From Paraburkholderia phenoliruptrix (GTDB lineage: Bacteria > Pseudomonadota > Gammaproteobacteria > Burkholderiales > Burkholderiaceae), in contig NZ_JAEUAV010000004.1 of assembly GCF_019511605.1 (NCBI RefSeq), positions 248,001-312,000 of the forward strand: a stretch of 64,000 nucleotides of DNA, given 5' to 3'. Position 1 is the first letter of the stretch, and each line of letters starts with the position of its first letter. Shown piece after piece: positions 20,899 to 29,375 of the stretch. The notes below the pieces were generated by a model that ran no database searches, had not been told where the DNA came from, and worked only from the letters and a program-made list of their open reading frames with translations. The position numbers and the translations under genes are program-made.

Positions 20899-22131
20899 TC
20901 AGTGCAACTGGTCGGCCATCAGACTCAGAATCTGCTTTGCCTGCGGGCTTTCGTCGATACCGCCCTTGTCGTCGACCACGGCCACGCGCGTTTGATCCGG
21001 CGTGAGCGCACGCACGTTCACGCGGTACTGCTTGGCGACCTTCTCTTTCTTGCCGTGGAACACCTGGCTCCAGAAACCCTGCTCAGCCGACGACATATCC
21101 TTCGGATCGACATAGCGCACGAAGTACAGGCCGCGCGTCAGATCGCGATCGTCGACGGTGAAGTTGCTGCGATCGAGCGCCAAGCCCACCCGCAGCCAGG
21201 CGCGGTCGTAGGGTTCGCCAAGTGTCAGCTCGTTCGACGTTAGCTGCGCCGAGCCGCCCGCCGACTGCGGATCGCGCACGGGCTGCTGTGCCGCCAGCAC
21301 GACGTTCTGCGCAGCCGTGGCCGCGGCCGCCGACTTCGCACCTGCGCTCGCCGCACCAGGCGCCGCCTGGGCACCCGCGGGCGAGAGCTCGGCGCTCTGC
21401 GCGCCGCCCGCCTTCGTGCGCGAATCGGCGAGTGCCAGTGCAGCCATCAGGCGCTTCAGATATTCCTGTTCGAGGCCGGGATCATTCGGCTTGGGCTGCC
21501 ACGTGCTCGAGTCGTTGTTCGTGCCGGTCAACGCTTCGCGCATGCCCTTCTGGCTGATGAACACATACGTGCCGCCATTGGGCGCCGCTTCGAGGCGGGT
21601 GCGGTACTTGTTGCGTTCGGACGTGACGTAGCTGTTGCCCATGGCCTTGGACAGCGTGCTGCGGATCAGGCCGTCGTTGATCTGCGCGTGCGTTTCGTTC
21701 CAGTCTGTCTCCATCACGCCCTTGTCGCGCTGATCGACGACCAGCAGGAAGCCCTGCTCCTGCCAGAAGCGGCGAATCTGCGGCCAGGCCTGCGCCGGCG
21801 CCTTGTTGTCGATGACGAGCCAGCTTTCCGTGCCGTCGCGCTGAATGTGCATGCCGCTCACCGGCGGCACGACGGACAGGGTGTTCGCGGCGGGCGCCTG
21901 CGCCTGCACCTGACGCAGCGTGGACAACGAGGTTTCGCCGCCTTGCGGGGGCAAGGAACGCTGATCGGCCGTCTCGTCGATCAGATTCGGCGGGACGGCA
22001 AGTGACACCTGCTTCGATTTGGAGTCGCTCTTGTAGTCGACCTTGGTCGGCGACGACGTGCCGCAGCCGGCGACCAGCCCGCCTGCCATCAGCATTACTG
22101 CGAACCGCTTGGTAAGACGAAGATCAGTCAT
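20899..22131 (-). CDS. bamC: outer membrane assembly factor BamC (NlpB)
   Basis: A 410-residue lipoprotein of the BAM complex, which inserts beta-barrel proteins in the outer membrane. The signal ends in LVAGC (cysteine 23), followed by the conserved unstructured BamC N-terminus (VDYKSDSKSKQVSLAVPPNL). Two helix-grip domains follow, the first near SWLVIDNKAPAQAWPQIRRF and GVMETDWNE, the second near LGEPYDRAWLRVGLALDRSN and GLYFVRYVDP. An Ala/Gly-rich linker separates them. In many proteobacteria bamC directly follows dapA; here no dapA lies upstream within the window, only a 346-bp spacer and a divergent DUF2844 gene. Confidence 0.9.
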   Translation of the reverse strand: MTDLRLTKRFAVMLMAGGLVAGCGTSSPTKVDYKSDSKSKQVSLAVPPNLIDETADQRSLPPQGGETSLSTLRQVQAQAPAANTLSVVPPVSGMHIQRDGTESWLVIDNKAPAQAWPQIRRFWQEQGFLLVVDQRDKGVMETDWNETHAQINDGLIRSTLSKAMGNSYVTSERNKYRTRLEAAPNGGTYVFISQKGMREALTGTNNDSSTWQPKPNDPGLEQEYLKRLMAALALADSRTKAGGAQSAELSPAGAQAAPGAASAGAKSAAAATAAQNVVLAAQQPVRDPQSAGGSAQLTSNELTLGEPYDRAWLRVGLALDRSNFTVDDRDLTRGLYFVRYVDPKDMSSAEQGFWSQVFHGKKEKVAKQYRVNVRALTPDQTRVAVVDDKGGIDESPQAKQILSLMADQLH

Positions 22132-22477
22132 GTTCGGGGAATCCTTCCGCTACGCCACGGCAAGTTTCCGTGGATCAACCCAACATTTTACCGATCCCGG
22201 CGAGCCCTGTGCAAAAAGTGGGGTTTGCCCCGCCCGAGACGGACTCCTGCACGAGACACTTTTAACAATCGACAACGATTCCTAATAGCTTGTCAGAGCC
22301 GTGCCTATCGCTTGTCAGGATATTGTTTTCAAAGGCTCTTTTTGAGATTCGGCACCTGCCGCTTTTGGGATGACGCAAACCCGCGAGATTGGCGCCAGGC
22401 GTGGTTAGCCAGCACGAGTGCTATCTTCAAAACGCCCTTGCAGCAAGCCTTGGGCGTCCTACGCAGGAGATAACGCC
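22132..22477. other. 346-bp divergent spacer, no gene seen
   Basis: It lies between bamC and the DUF2844 gene. No coding sequence or strong hairpin was recognised. It should contain both promoters. Confidence 0.45.
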
Positions 22478-22936
22478 ATGCCGCAACCCGATCCTTCCCG
22501 CCTTCTGTCCGCCTCCGTAATGGCTGTCGCGACGCTATGCAGCAGCGCAAATGCTTGCGCGCAACTCGGTGCTGTGATGGCGGCCAAAGCAGGCGCCAGC
22601 GCGCCGCAAAACGTGCTCAACGGCGCGCTGCGCATGCGCACCTCGACGGATGCGGGCAACACGACCATCAACGAGTATGGGACGAGCAACGGCGAGATCG
22701 TCGCCTACACGTGGCAAGGGCCGACCATGCCGGATCTGGCCGCGCTGCTCGGCAAGTACGCCGGCTCTTACCGCGCGGGCGCAGCGGCTGCGGCGGCGAC
22801 CGGCAATCTGCACGCGTCGCGCGTCGCGCGGCCGGACGTGATCGTCGAATCGGGCGGTCCGATGCGCGGCTATGCGGGCCGCGCGTGGCTTCCCGCCGCG
22901 TTGCCGCCGGGCGTGTCGGCGGACGACCTGCACTGA
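22478..22936 (+). CDS. DUF2844-family exported protein
   Basis: A 152-residue protein with an N-terminal signal (LLSASVMAVATLCSSANACA). The mature region has TINEYGTSNGEIVAYTWQGP, then PDLAALLGKYAGSY and a C-terminal GGPMRGYAGRAWLPAALPPG, the pattern of DUF2844. Start ATG 22478 follows GCAGGAGATAACGCC. It is the first gene of a pair with the DUF3443 protein at 23069. In Burkholderiales these two families usually occur together, which suggests one envelope function, but none has been established. Confidence 0.8.
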   Translation: MPQPDPSRLLSASVMAVATLCSSANACAQLGAVMAAKAGASAPQNVLNGALRMRTSTDAGNTTINEYGTSNGEIVAYTWQGPTMPDLAALLGKYAGSYRAGAAAAAATGNLHASRVARPDVIVESGGPMRGYAGRAWLPAALPPGVSADDLH

Positions 22937-23068
22937 GCGTCGTTCGCATCCGGCCGCTGCCTGGCGCGGACGGTTGCGGCGCAATCCGCGTCGAAGCCCC
23001 GACGCCCGCGCCGCGTTCCGCTAACGCGCCGGTCCTCCACAAACACAAAAACTATCGCCCCTGACGCC

Positions 23069-24340
23069 ATGAAACCAAACGCCCTTCCCAGCGTCCTGTT
23101 CGTTCTCTGTGCCGCGCTCGCCGCTTGCGGCGGCAGTGGCGGCGGCGGTGGCGGTGGCGGCAGCACACCGGCCGCCGCTCCCGTCGGCACGGCCAGCGCG
23201 CCGGCGGCCGCCTCCGCACCGCTTGCGGCTCCCGCGCCCGGCGGCACGAGCGTCGCCCAATCGAATACGCCGAACGTTCAGCCGATCGTCGTGCACGCCG
23301 CACCGCATCTCACGCGCAATATGCTGACCACGAGCGTCACGTTGTGTCAGCCAGGCACCGGCAACTGCGCGACCATCGACAACATTCAGGTCGACACCGG
23401 CTCGCACGGCCTGCGCATTCTTGCCTCGGCGCTGCCTGCCAGCCTGCCGCTCGCCGCAGTGCCCGCGAGCGGCGGCGTGTCCGGCGAATGCGCGGTGTTC
23501 GGCGGCGGCTACGCGTGGGGCGCCGTGCGCAGCGCCGACGTGCGCATGGCCGGACAGCTCGCCGCGGCAATTCCAATCCAGCTGATTGCGGACCCTTCCG
23601 TGCCGTCGGTGCCCTCGGACTGCGCCGCCTCCGGCCCGTCAATGCTCACGCTCGACACCTTGCGCGCCAACGGGATTCTCGGCGTCGGCGTGTTCGCGGC
23701 CGACTGCGGCGGCGCCTGCGCGAACGCCGCCCTGCCCCGCTGGTACTACAGCTGCGACCCGAGCGGCGCCTGCCAACCGAGCACGCAGCCGCTCGCGCAG
23801 CAGGTGGTGAATCCCGTCAGCCGCTTCCCGCTCGACAACAACGGCGTGGTGATCGATCTGCCCGCCATTCCTGACGAGGGCGCGCTTACCGTGTCCGGTT
23901 CGATGATCTTCGGCATCGACACGCAGGCGAACAACACGCTTGGCGGCGCGGGCGTGCTCAAAGGCAGTGCGCAAACCGGCTACGTCAGCACGACGCAGAA
24001 CGGGCAGCTCTACACGCAGAGCTATCTCGACACGGGCTCGAACGGTCTCTTCTATCGCGACACGCAACTGCCGCAGTGCGGCTACTGGTATTGCCCTGCT
24101 TCGACGCAAACAGCGAGCGCGACGATCACCGGAGCGAACGGCGCTTCGAACACGGTGACCTTCAATGTCGGCAACTCGCGCGAGCTGTTTGCGTCAGCAA
24201 ATAATGCGTTCAACAATCTCGCGGGGCCTGCCGCGAGCAGCTTCGGCTGGGGCTTGCCGTTCTTCTTCGGCCGGCGCGTGTACACGGCGATTGCCTCGCG
24301 CATGACGTCCGCGGGACCGGGGCCGTACTACGCCTTCTGA
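23069..24340 (+). CDS. DUF3443-family lipoprotein with retropepsin-like DTGS motifs
   Basis: A 423-residue exported protein. The signal ends LAAC (lipobox), followed by a polyglycine run and a Pro/Ala-rich linker to about residue 70. The folded part contains two aspartic-protease-like motifs, VDTGSHGLRI (D109) and LDTGSNGLFY (D321), spaced as the two lobes of a pepsin/retropepsin fold. Several paired cysteines are also present (CGGACANAALPRWYYSCDPS). This is the DUF3443 pattern. Proteolytic activity is inference from the two DTGS motifs and is untested as far as I know. It follows DUF2844 by 132 bp. Confidence 0.82.
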   Translation: MKPNALPSVLFVLCAALAACGGSGGGGGGGGSTPAAAPVGTASAPAAASAPLAAPAPGGTSVAQSNTPNVQPIVVHAAPHLTRNMLTTSVTLCQPGTGNCATIDNIQVDTGSHGLRILASALPASLPLAAVPASGGVSGECAVFGGGYAWGAVRSADVRMAGQLAAAIPIQLIADPSVPSVPSDCAASGPSMLTLDTLRANGILGVGVFAADCGGACANAALPRWYYSCDPSGACQPSTQPLAQQVVNPVSRFPLDNNGVVIDLPAIPDEGALTVSGSMIFGIDTQANNTLGGAGVLKGSAQTGYVSTTQNGQLYTQSYLDTGSNGLFYRDTQLPQCGYWYCPASTQTASATITGANGASNTVTFNVGNSRELFASANNAFNNLAGPAASSFGWGLPFFFGRRVYTAIASRMTSAGPGPYYAF

Positions 24341-24483
24341 AGGCAAGACCGCATTTGATGTGCCGAAAATTCACAAACTGACGCACCGCATAAATTCGAT
24401 ATTGGGTGGCTGCGATAATGGCTGTTCGCGGCTAACGCTTCCAGGAAGATAGTTAGTCATGCAAAACTACCCACCGCCAACCA

Positions 24484-26430
24484 ATGCAAGACGCCACCTT
24501 TTCCCTCGACGATTTCGAGCAACTGGTTTATACGCGGCAGCATAACCGCGCAACCGTCCAGTTGCTCTGCGCACTCGCGCTGATGCAGCACAAGCGCGGC
24601 CTGCTCGACGAGAGCTTCCTCGCGTCGGGCATGATCGGCCTCACGCCTGCCGAGCAACGCAAGCGCTTCTGCACGCGGCTCGCGAGCGCGGCTTCCACAC
24701 TGTTTTCCGATCCCACATTCACGCCGCCGGCCGACTGCTTCAGGCTTTTTTTGACGTTGCACGAATGGGTCGGCTTGCTGTTTTCCGTCACACCGTTCGG
24801 CAATGCAGACCATGTGGCGCGCCACCTGAACCCGCGCGGCCCGCAAGACCGGCAGTTTCTGCCGGGCGACACTTTTGTGGAAAAGCTCTGCGTACTTTAT
24901 TCGACGGAGTCCGAGTTCGAACTGGAGTTTGCCGCGCTGTGGGCGTACGACAAAGTGCTTGCCGCCTGCCTCGCGCTTGTCCTGTTCGCACCGGTTTTCA
25001 AGGGCTCGGCGAACGCGCACGTGAAGCGCGAGGCGCTGATCGAATGGCTGCCTGGCAAACTGCAGGAGATCGAAGACCTCGACGACCTGCCCACTGCCCT
25101 GCTGCATAACGCCTACATGTTCTGCAGCTACGCCCAGTCGCCTCGCCGGCATGAGATCAAGCGCGACATCAACGTGCTGGTGCGGCGCAAGCTTGCGCAA
25201 CTCGGCCTGAGCGACCTGCCGGCGCCGCCTCCATCCGGCGTGGCGAAGGCGAAGGCAAACTCAAAAACCAAGGCGAAGCGGCGCAAGAAGCCGCTCATGC
25301 TGGTGGTGCTCGAATGGTTCGGCGGCGCGCATTCCATCTACCGGACGCACTCACGCACGCTGGAGGCTGCGCGCAAGCATTTCGAAGTGGTGGCCTTCGG
25401 CTTCGGTTATGCAATCGATGACATCGGCCGAGCCGTTTTCGACCGTTTTATCGAACTCGAGGAGCCGGAGTACATCGGCGAATGTCTGCACACTATTCGC
25501 GATTTTGCCGAGCGGGAAAAGCCGGACGTGCTGTACATGCCGAGCGTCGGCATGTTCGTAATGACCATCTTCATGTCGAACCTGCGGGTCGCGCCGGTGC
25601 AGATAGCGGGGCTCGGGCACCCGGCCACCACGCACTCGGACAAGATCGACTACGTCAGCGTGGAGGAAGACTATCTCGGCGATCCGGCCTGCTTCAGCGA
25701 GCGCATCATGAAGCTGCCGAAAGACGGGCAGCCGTACCGGCCTTCCGTCGCGCTGCCGGCCATCGTTCCTGCTGTCGTTCCCGGCGTCGTTCCTGCTGTC
25801 GTTCCTGCTGGCGTCCCCCCCCTTGGGCCGGCACGCGCCACGCTGCAGGTCGTCATTACCGCGAGCGCGATGAAGCTGAACCCCGCGTTTCTCGACGCAT
25901 GCAGGGAAATCGGGGCGCGCGCCACAACGCCCGTCGAGTTTCATTTCATGAGCGGCGTGCATCCCGGTCTGCCGCTCGATCATATGCGCGAGGTAATCGG
26001 CCGCGCGTTGCCTGGATCGGTCGTGCATGGGTTCCATCAGTATCCGGGCTATATGGAGCGGGTCAATGGCTCCGATCTGTTCCTGAGCCCGTTCCCGTTC
26101 GGCAATACCAATGGCATCGTTGACGCGCTCACGCTCGGCCTGCCTGGCGTGTGCATGCGCGGGCGTGAGGTGTTCGAGCGGATTGACAGCGCGCTGTTCC
26201 AGCGCGTGGGCATGCCGCTGTGGACCACGGCAGACGACACAGCGGGTTATATAGCGGCAGCAGTCCGCATGATCGACGGGCACGACGAACGTATAGCGTT
26301 GCGGCAGCAGTTGCTCGATACACAAGCGGTCGAGCGCTGCTTTGAAGGCCACCCCGAAGCGTTTCCCGAAAGCGTGCTCGCCCTGATGGAAAAAACGCGC
26401 AGCCGGCGTGAAGTCGAGGTAACGAGCTGA
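24484..26430 (+). CDS. HMW1C-like cytoplasmic N-glycosyltransferase (GT41)
   Basis: A 648-residue soluble protein resembling Haemophilus HMW1C and Actinobacillus NGT, which attach hexose to Asn in the cytoplasm using UDP- or GDP-sugar. The N-terminal helical domain covers about residues 1-260. A Lys-rich linker (AKAKANSKTKAKRRKK) follows. The GT-B catalytic part has LEWFGGAHSIYRTHSRTLEA, VQIAGLGHPATTHSDKIDYV, ITASAMKLNP, VVHGFHQYPGYMERVNGSD and the sugar-nucleotide site FPFGNTNGIVDALTLGLPGV. Known relatives often sit beside an adhesin; here no adhesin or secretion gene is adjacent. A Val-Pro repeat linker occupies residues 428-447. The start has no good Shine-Dalgarno sequence, and an out-of-frame 27-codon ORF from 24459 overlaps it. 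Confidence 0.82.
   Translation: MQDATFSLDDFEQLVYTRQHNRATVQLLCALALMQHKRGLLDESFLASGMIGLTPAEQRKRFCTRLASAASTLFSDPTFTPPADCFRLFLTLHEWVGLLFSVTPFGNADHVARHLNPRGPQDRQFLPGDTFVEKLCVLYSTESEFELEFAALWAYDKVLAACLALVLFAPVFKGSANAHVKREALIEWLPGKLQEIEDLDDLPTALLHNAYMFCSYAQSPRRHEIKRDINVLVRRKLAQLGLSDLPAPPPSGVAKAKANSKTKAKRRKKPLMLVVLEWFGGAHSIYRTHSRTLEAARKHFEVVAFGFGYAIDDIGRAVFDRFIELEEPEYIGECLHTIRDFAEREKPDVLYMPSVGMFVMTIFMSNLRVAPVQIAGLGHPATTHSDKIDYVSVEEDYLGDPACFSERIMKLPKDGQPYRPSVALPAIVPAVVPGVVPAVVPAGVPPLGPARATLQVVITASAMKLNPAFLDACREIGARATTPVEFHFMSGVHPGLPLDHMREVIGRALPGSVVHGFHQYPGYMERVNGSDLFLSPFPFGNTNGIVDALTLGLPGVCMRGREVFERIDSALFQRVGMPLWTTADDTAGYIAAAVRMIDGHDERIALRQQLLDTQAVERCFEGHPEAFPESVLALMEKTRSRREVEVTS
25765..25822 (+). 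repeat. 12-bp tandem repeats and C8 tract inside the glycosyltransferase gene
   Basis: Four near-identical 12-bp units (type GTTCCTGCTGTC) encode Val-Pro-Ala-Val repeats at residues 428-443. They are followed at once by a run of eight C residues (25815-25822). The repeats keep frame; a length change in the C-run would not. Confidence 0.85.
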
Positions 26431-26687
26431 GCGTTGTGCGGCAAATGCTTGCCTGAGGGCCGGCGCGGCCGTCCGCACACCACGCGGGTGGCGGCGCCGC
26501 ATGCGCAACCTGTACTGGCGCGAGTGAGCTTTTGTTCTCGCATGGCACGGCCGCGGCGGCAGCGCTCTGCCGTGCCCTCGGCCGTGGTCTCTTCACGCAC
26601 GCTGGCGTGGCTTCTTCACGCACGCCGGTAATCGTTGCGTCGTGGAGCTTTGTTCGTCCACTCTGCTTTCTGCTTTATTCGTCCGCT

Positions 26688-27143
26688 TTATTCGTCCGCC
26701 TCGTTCTCGTCTTGCCCCGACGGCGCGGCCAGCTTTGCTGGCGCAAGCCAGCTAAACGTGCCGAGAACGGGGCCATGAAACGTGCACTCGGCGGCCGCGG
26801 CTTGAATGGCCTTTTTCGGCTTGTCCGAGCCCGGTGCCTGCGCTTGCGCAGCCGCTCGGGCTTCGGAAGCCGCCCCGGTCCCCGCCCCGACCGCCGAAGC
26901 GGCACGCGCCGCCGCAACTTCGGACGCCGTCATCACGTGTTCGATCGATCCTTCCACCACCACGCGCGAACCGTCGATACCGGCGCCCGTATGCCGGATC
27001 TTCAGCGTATCGGACGATGTTTGCGCCAGCTTGCTGCGCATTAACTGCTCGCACGCGTCGGAGTTCTTGTAGACAGCGGTGCAGGCCGCGAGCAGTGCCG
27101 CAGTGGTCGAGACGCACGCGAGAGTGAGAATCCGAATCTTCAT
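26688..27143 (-). CDS. small lipoprotein of unknown function
   Basis: A 151-residue lipoprotein. The signal MKIRILTLACVSTTAALLAA is followed by the lipid cysteine (LAAC). The mature protein begins TAVYKNSDACEQLMRSKLAQ and continues with IRHTGAGIDGSRVVVEGSIE, then an Ala-rich linker and FHGPVLGTFSWLAPAKLA. I recognise no domain. It is divergent from the leader peptide and leuA. The open frame extending leftwards through leuA antisense is not a real extension. Confidence 0.65.
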   Translation of the reverse strand: MKIRILTLACVSTTAALLAACTAVYKNSDACEQLMRSKLAQTSSDTLKIRHTGAGIDGSRVVVEGSIEHVMTASEVAAARAASAVGAGTGAASEARAAAQAQAPGSDKPKKAIQAAAAECTFHGPVLGTFSWLAPAKLAAPSGQDENEADE

Positions 27144-27240
27144 TGACGTTCCGTTTGTCAAACCGTCGCGAATTGTAGCCTGGGCGCGTGCACAAGCCTG
27201 TGCTTGACGCCGTCCCAATAATATGTTCCCATTGCGCACT

Positions 27241-27321
27241 ATGTACCGCGCCCAGACCACCCTATCGCTACTACTAGCCCGCTCTACCGGGCTAGGTCTG
27301 CTGCTGCGCGCTTCCAACTGA
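27241..27321 (+). CDS. leucine-rich leader peptide upstream of leuA (putative leuL)
   Basis: A 26-codon ORF encoding MYRAQTTLSLLLARSTGLGL followed by LLRASN. Eight of 26 codons are Leu, and five of those are CTA (27262, 27268, 27271, 27274, 27292), a rare Leu codon in high-GC Burkholderia. It ends 116 bp before leuA. This is the classic layout of an attenuation leader peptide sensing charged tRNA-Leu. An in-frame ATG at 27223 would add six residues (MFPLRT). No clear Shine-Dalgarno sequence is seen for either start, so translation may be leaderless or weak. Assignment is by pattern only. Confidence 0.7.
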   Translation: MYRAQTTLSLLLARSTGLGLLLRASN

Positions 27322-27398
27322 ATCACCCGAAGCACCGCATAATTCCCCAGTAACTGACCAGCCCCGGTTCCCGACCGGCGGCCCTGCTTTACGTTTTT
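27274..27398 (+). promoter_or_regulatory. putative leuA attenuator structures
   Basis: Inside the leader ORF, CTAGCCCG (27274-27281) pairs perfectly with CGGGCTAG (27288-27295) across a 6-nt loop, overlapping Leu codons. Downstream CCGGT/ACCGG (27364-27378) forms a second hairpin, and TTTTT lies at 27394-27398. CGACCGG (27372-27378) could instead pair with CCGGTCG (27404-27410) near the leuA ribosome-binding region. The terminator form is not strong, so control could be transcriptional or translational. Confidence 0.5.
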
Positions 27399-27437
27399 GT
27401 CGTCCGGTCGACTACCTGCCTGTCGAATCCACGGACG

Positions 27438-29162
27438 ATGAAAATGTTGAAAAACCCTGCCACCAAGTACCGCTCGTTCAAGCCCATCAATTTGACGGAC
27501 CGCCAGTGGCCGTCGCGCACCATTACGCGCGCGCCGATCTGGATGAGCACCGACCTGCGCGACGGCAACCAGGCACTGTTCGAGCCGATGAACAGCGAAC
27601 GCAAGATGCGCATGTTCAAGACGCTGGTGCAGATCGGCTTCAAGGAGATCGAGGTCGCGTTCCCGTCGGCGTCGCAAACCGATTTCAATTTCGTGCGCGA
27701 GCTGATCGAGGGCGGCCATATTCCCGACGACGTCACGATCGAAGTGTTGACTCAGGCTCGCGACGACCTGATCGAACGCACCTTCGAGTCGTTGCGTGGT
27801 GCGCCGCGCGCGATCGTCCACCTGTACAACGCGACAGCGCCGGAATTCCGCAAGATCGTGTTCGGCCTCGACCAGAACGGCGTGAAGGAACTCGCGCAAA
27901 AAGCCGCGCGCACCATGAAGCGTCTTGCCGACGCCGCGCCGGAAACGCACTTCACGCTGCAGTACAGCCCGGAAGTGTTCAGCGGCACCGAACTGGAATT
28001 CGCCAAGGAAGTCTGCGACGCCGTATTCGACATCTGGCAACCGACGCCTGAACACAAAGCCATCGTCAACCTGCCGGCGACGGTTGAAATGGCGACCCCG
28101 AACGTGTACGCCGACCAGATCGAATGGATGCACCGCAACCTCGCCCGCCGCGATTCGCTGATCGTCTCCGTGCATCCGCATAACGACCGCGGCACGGCTG
28201 TCGCCGCCGCGGAACTCGCGGTGATGGCCGGCGCGGACCGCATCGAAGGGTGCCTGTTCGGCAACGGCGAGCGCACCGGCAACGTCGACCTCGTCACCCT
28301 CGCGTTGAATCTGTACACGCAGGGCGTCGACCCGGGGCTCGACTTCTCGAACATCAACGAAATCGCACGCACCGCCGAGGAGTGCACGCAGTTGCCGGTG
28401 CATCCGCGTCACCCGTATGTCGGCGACCTGGTGTTCACGGCGTTCTCCGGCTCGCACCAGGACGCGATCAAGAAGGGCTTTGCCGCGCAGAAGCCGGACG
28501 CGTTGTGGGAAGTGCCCTATATGCCGATCGATCCGAACGACCTCGGCCGCACCTACGACTCCGTGATTCGCGTGAACAGCCAGTCGGGTAAGGGCGGCAT
28601 TGCGTATCTGCTCGAGCAGAGCTACGGCGTGGTGTTGCCGCGTCGCCTGCAGGTGGATTTCAGCTCGGCCGTGCAGCGCTTTACCGATACGAGCGGACAG
28701 GAAGTCACCTCGCCGCAGATCTGGGAATTGTTCCAGCAGGAATATGTGCGCACCGCGGCGCCGGTTCATTACGTCGGCCACAGCCTGTCCGAGCAGAACG
28801 GACGCGAGCGCATCAAGCTGACTGTCGACATCAACGGCGCGCGCCGCGTGTTGCACGGTGAAGGCAATGGTCCGCTCGACGCTCTCATGCATGCGCTCGA
28901 CGTGCCGGTGCGTATCCAGCACTACGAGGAGCGCGCGTTGACGCAAGGCGCGGATGCGCGCGCGGTGGCCGTCGCTGAAATGGCCGGTGCCGACGTAACC
29001 GGCAGCGCGTTCGGCGTGGGTATCGACGCCAATCTGGTGACGGCGTCGATTCGCGCGGTAATCAGCGGTGTGAACCGCGCTTATGCGCGTGCCAGCGAAG
29101 CAGCGAAGCAACGCTTCTTCGATACGGCGCTGAGTGACGAAGCCGAGCGCGCGGAGGCATGA
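27438..29162 (+). CDS. leuA: 2-isopropylmalate synthase LeuA (LeuA2 type)
   Basis: A 574-residue cytoplasmic enzyme for the first step of leucine synthesis, condensing acetyl-CoA with 2-oxoisovalerate. The HMGL-like TIM barrel has [40 protein letters not shown] and the metal site [20 protein letters not shown]. The LeuA regulatory domain follows from about residue 430 to 560 ([20 protein letters not shown]). The long form without the bacterial LeuA1 features is typical of actinobacteria and many Burkholderia. The ATG at 27438 or the one at 27444 may be used. A leucine-rich leader peptide precedes it and a terminator follows. It is not linked to leuBCD or ilv genes here. Confidence 0.97.
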   Translation: MKMLKNPATKYRSFKPINLTDRQWPSRTITRAPIWMSTDLRDGNQALFEPMNSERKMRMFKTLVQIGFKEIEVAFPSASQTDFNFVRELIEGGHIPDDVTIEVLTQARDDLIERTFESLRGAPRAIVHLYNATAPEFRKIVFGLDQNGVKELAQKAARTMKRLADAAPETHFTLQYSPEVFSGTELEFAKEVCDAVFDIWQPTPEHKAIVNLPATVEMATPNVYADQIEWMHRNLARRDSLIVSVHPHNDRGTAVAAAELAVMAGADRIEGCLFGNGERTGNVDLVTLALNLYTQGVDPGLDFSNINEIARTAEECTQLPVHPRHPYVGDLVFTAFSGSHQDAIKKGFAAQKPDALWEVPYMPIDPNDLGRTYDSVIRVNSQSGKGGIAYLLEQSYGVVLPRRLQVDFSSAVQRFTDTSGQEVTSPQIWELFQQEYVRTAAPVHYVGHSLSEQNGRERIKLTVDINGARRVLHGEGNGPLDALMHALDVPVRIQHYEERALTQGADARAVAVAEMAGADVTGSAFGVGIDANLVTASIRAVISGVNRAYARASEAAKQRFFDTALSDEAERAEA

Positions 29163-29247
29163 GCGGCAGCTAGCCGGGTGGCGATGACCGGACTCGCGAA
29201 AGCGCGCGGGCTGAGCCGCCGCACCGCGAGTCCGGGAAAACGGTGAA

Positions 29248-29295
29248 GCACCCCAAAGGTTGGACCTGTGTCCAATTTCGGGGGTGCGGTTTTTT
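29248..29295 (+). terminator. rho-independent terminator after leuA
   Basis: GCACCCC (29248-29254) pairs with GGGGTGC (29281-29287), with an inner TTGGAC/GTCCAA stem, followed by GGTTTTTT. Confidence 0.85.
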
Positions 29296-29375
29296 GGGCT
29301 CACAGCAGCCTTTGCTGTATACCCCAACCCGAGCGGCGTACCTACCCACACCTGCCGTGCGACAAACCCCGCCTT

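Noticed and set aside
24459..24542. 27-codon ORF overlapping the glycosyltransferase start as a regulatory leader peptide
   Set aside because: It has a fair Shine-Dalgarno sequence but no distinctive codon pattern, and it overlaps the gene out of frame; not enough to claim regulation.
26688..29351. 887-residue minus-strand open frame through leuA
   Set aside because: Only its last 151 residues (from 27143) look like a protein, a lipoprotein with a signal peptide. The rest is the leuA shadow.
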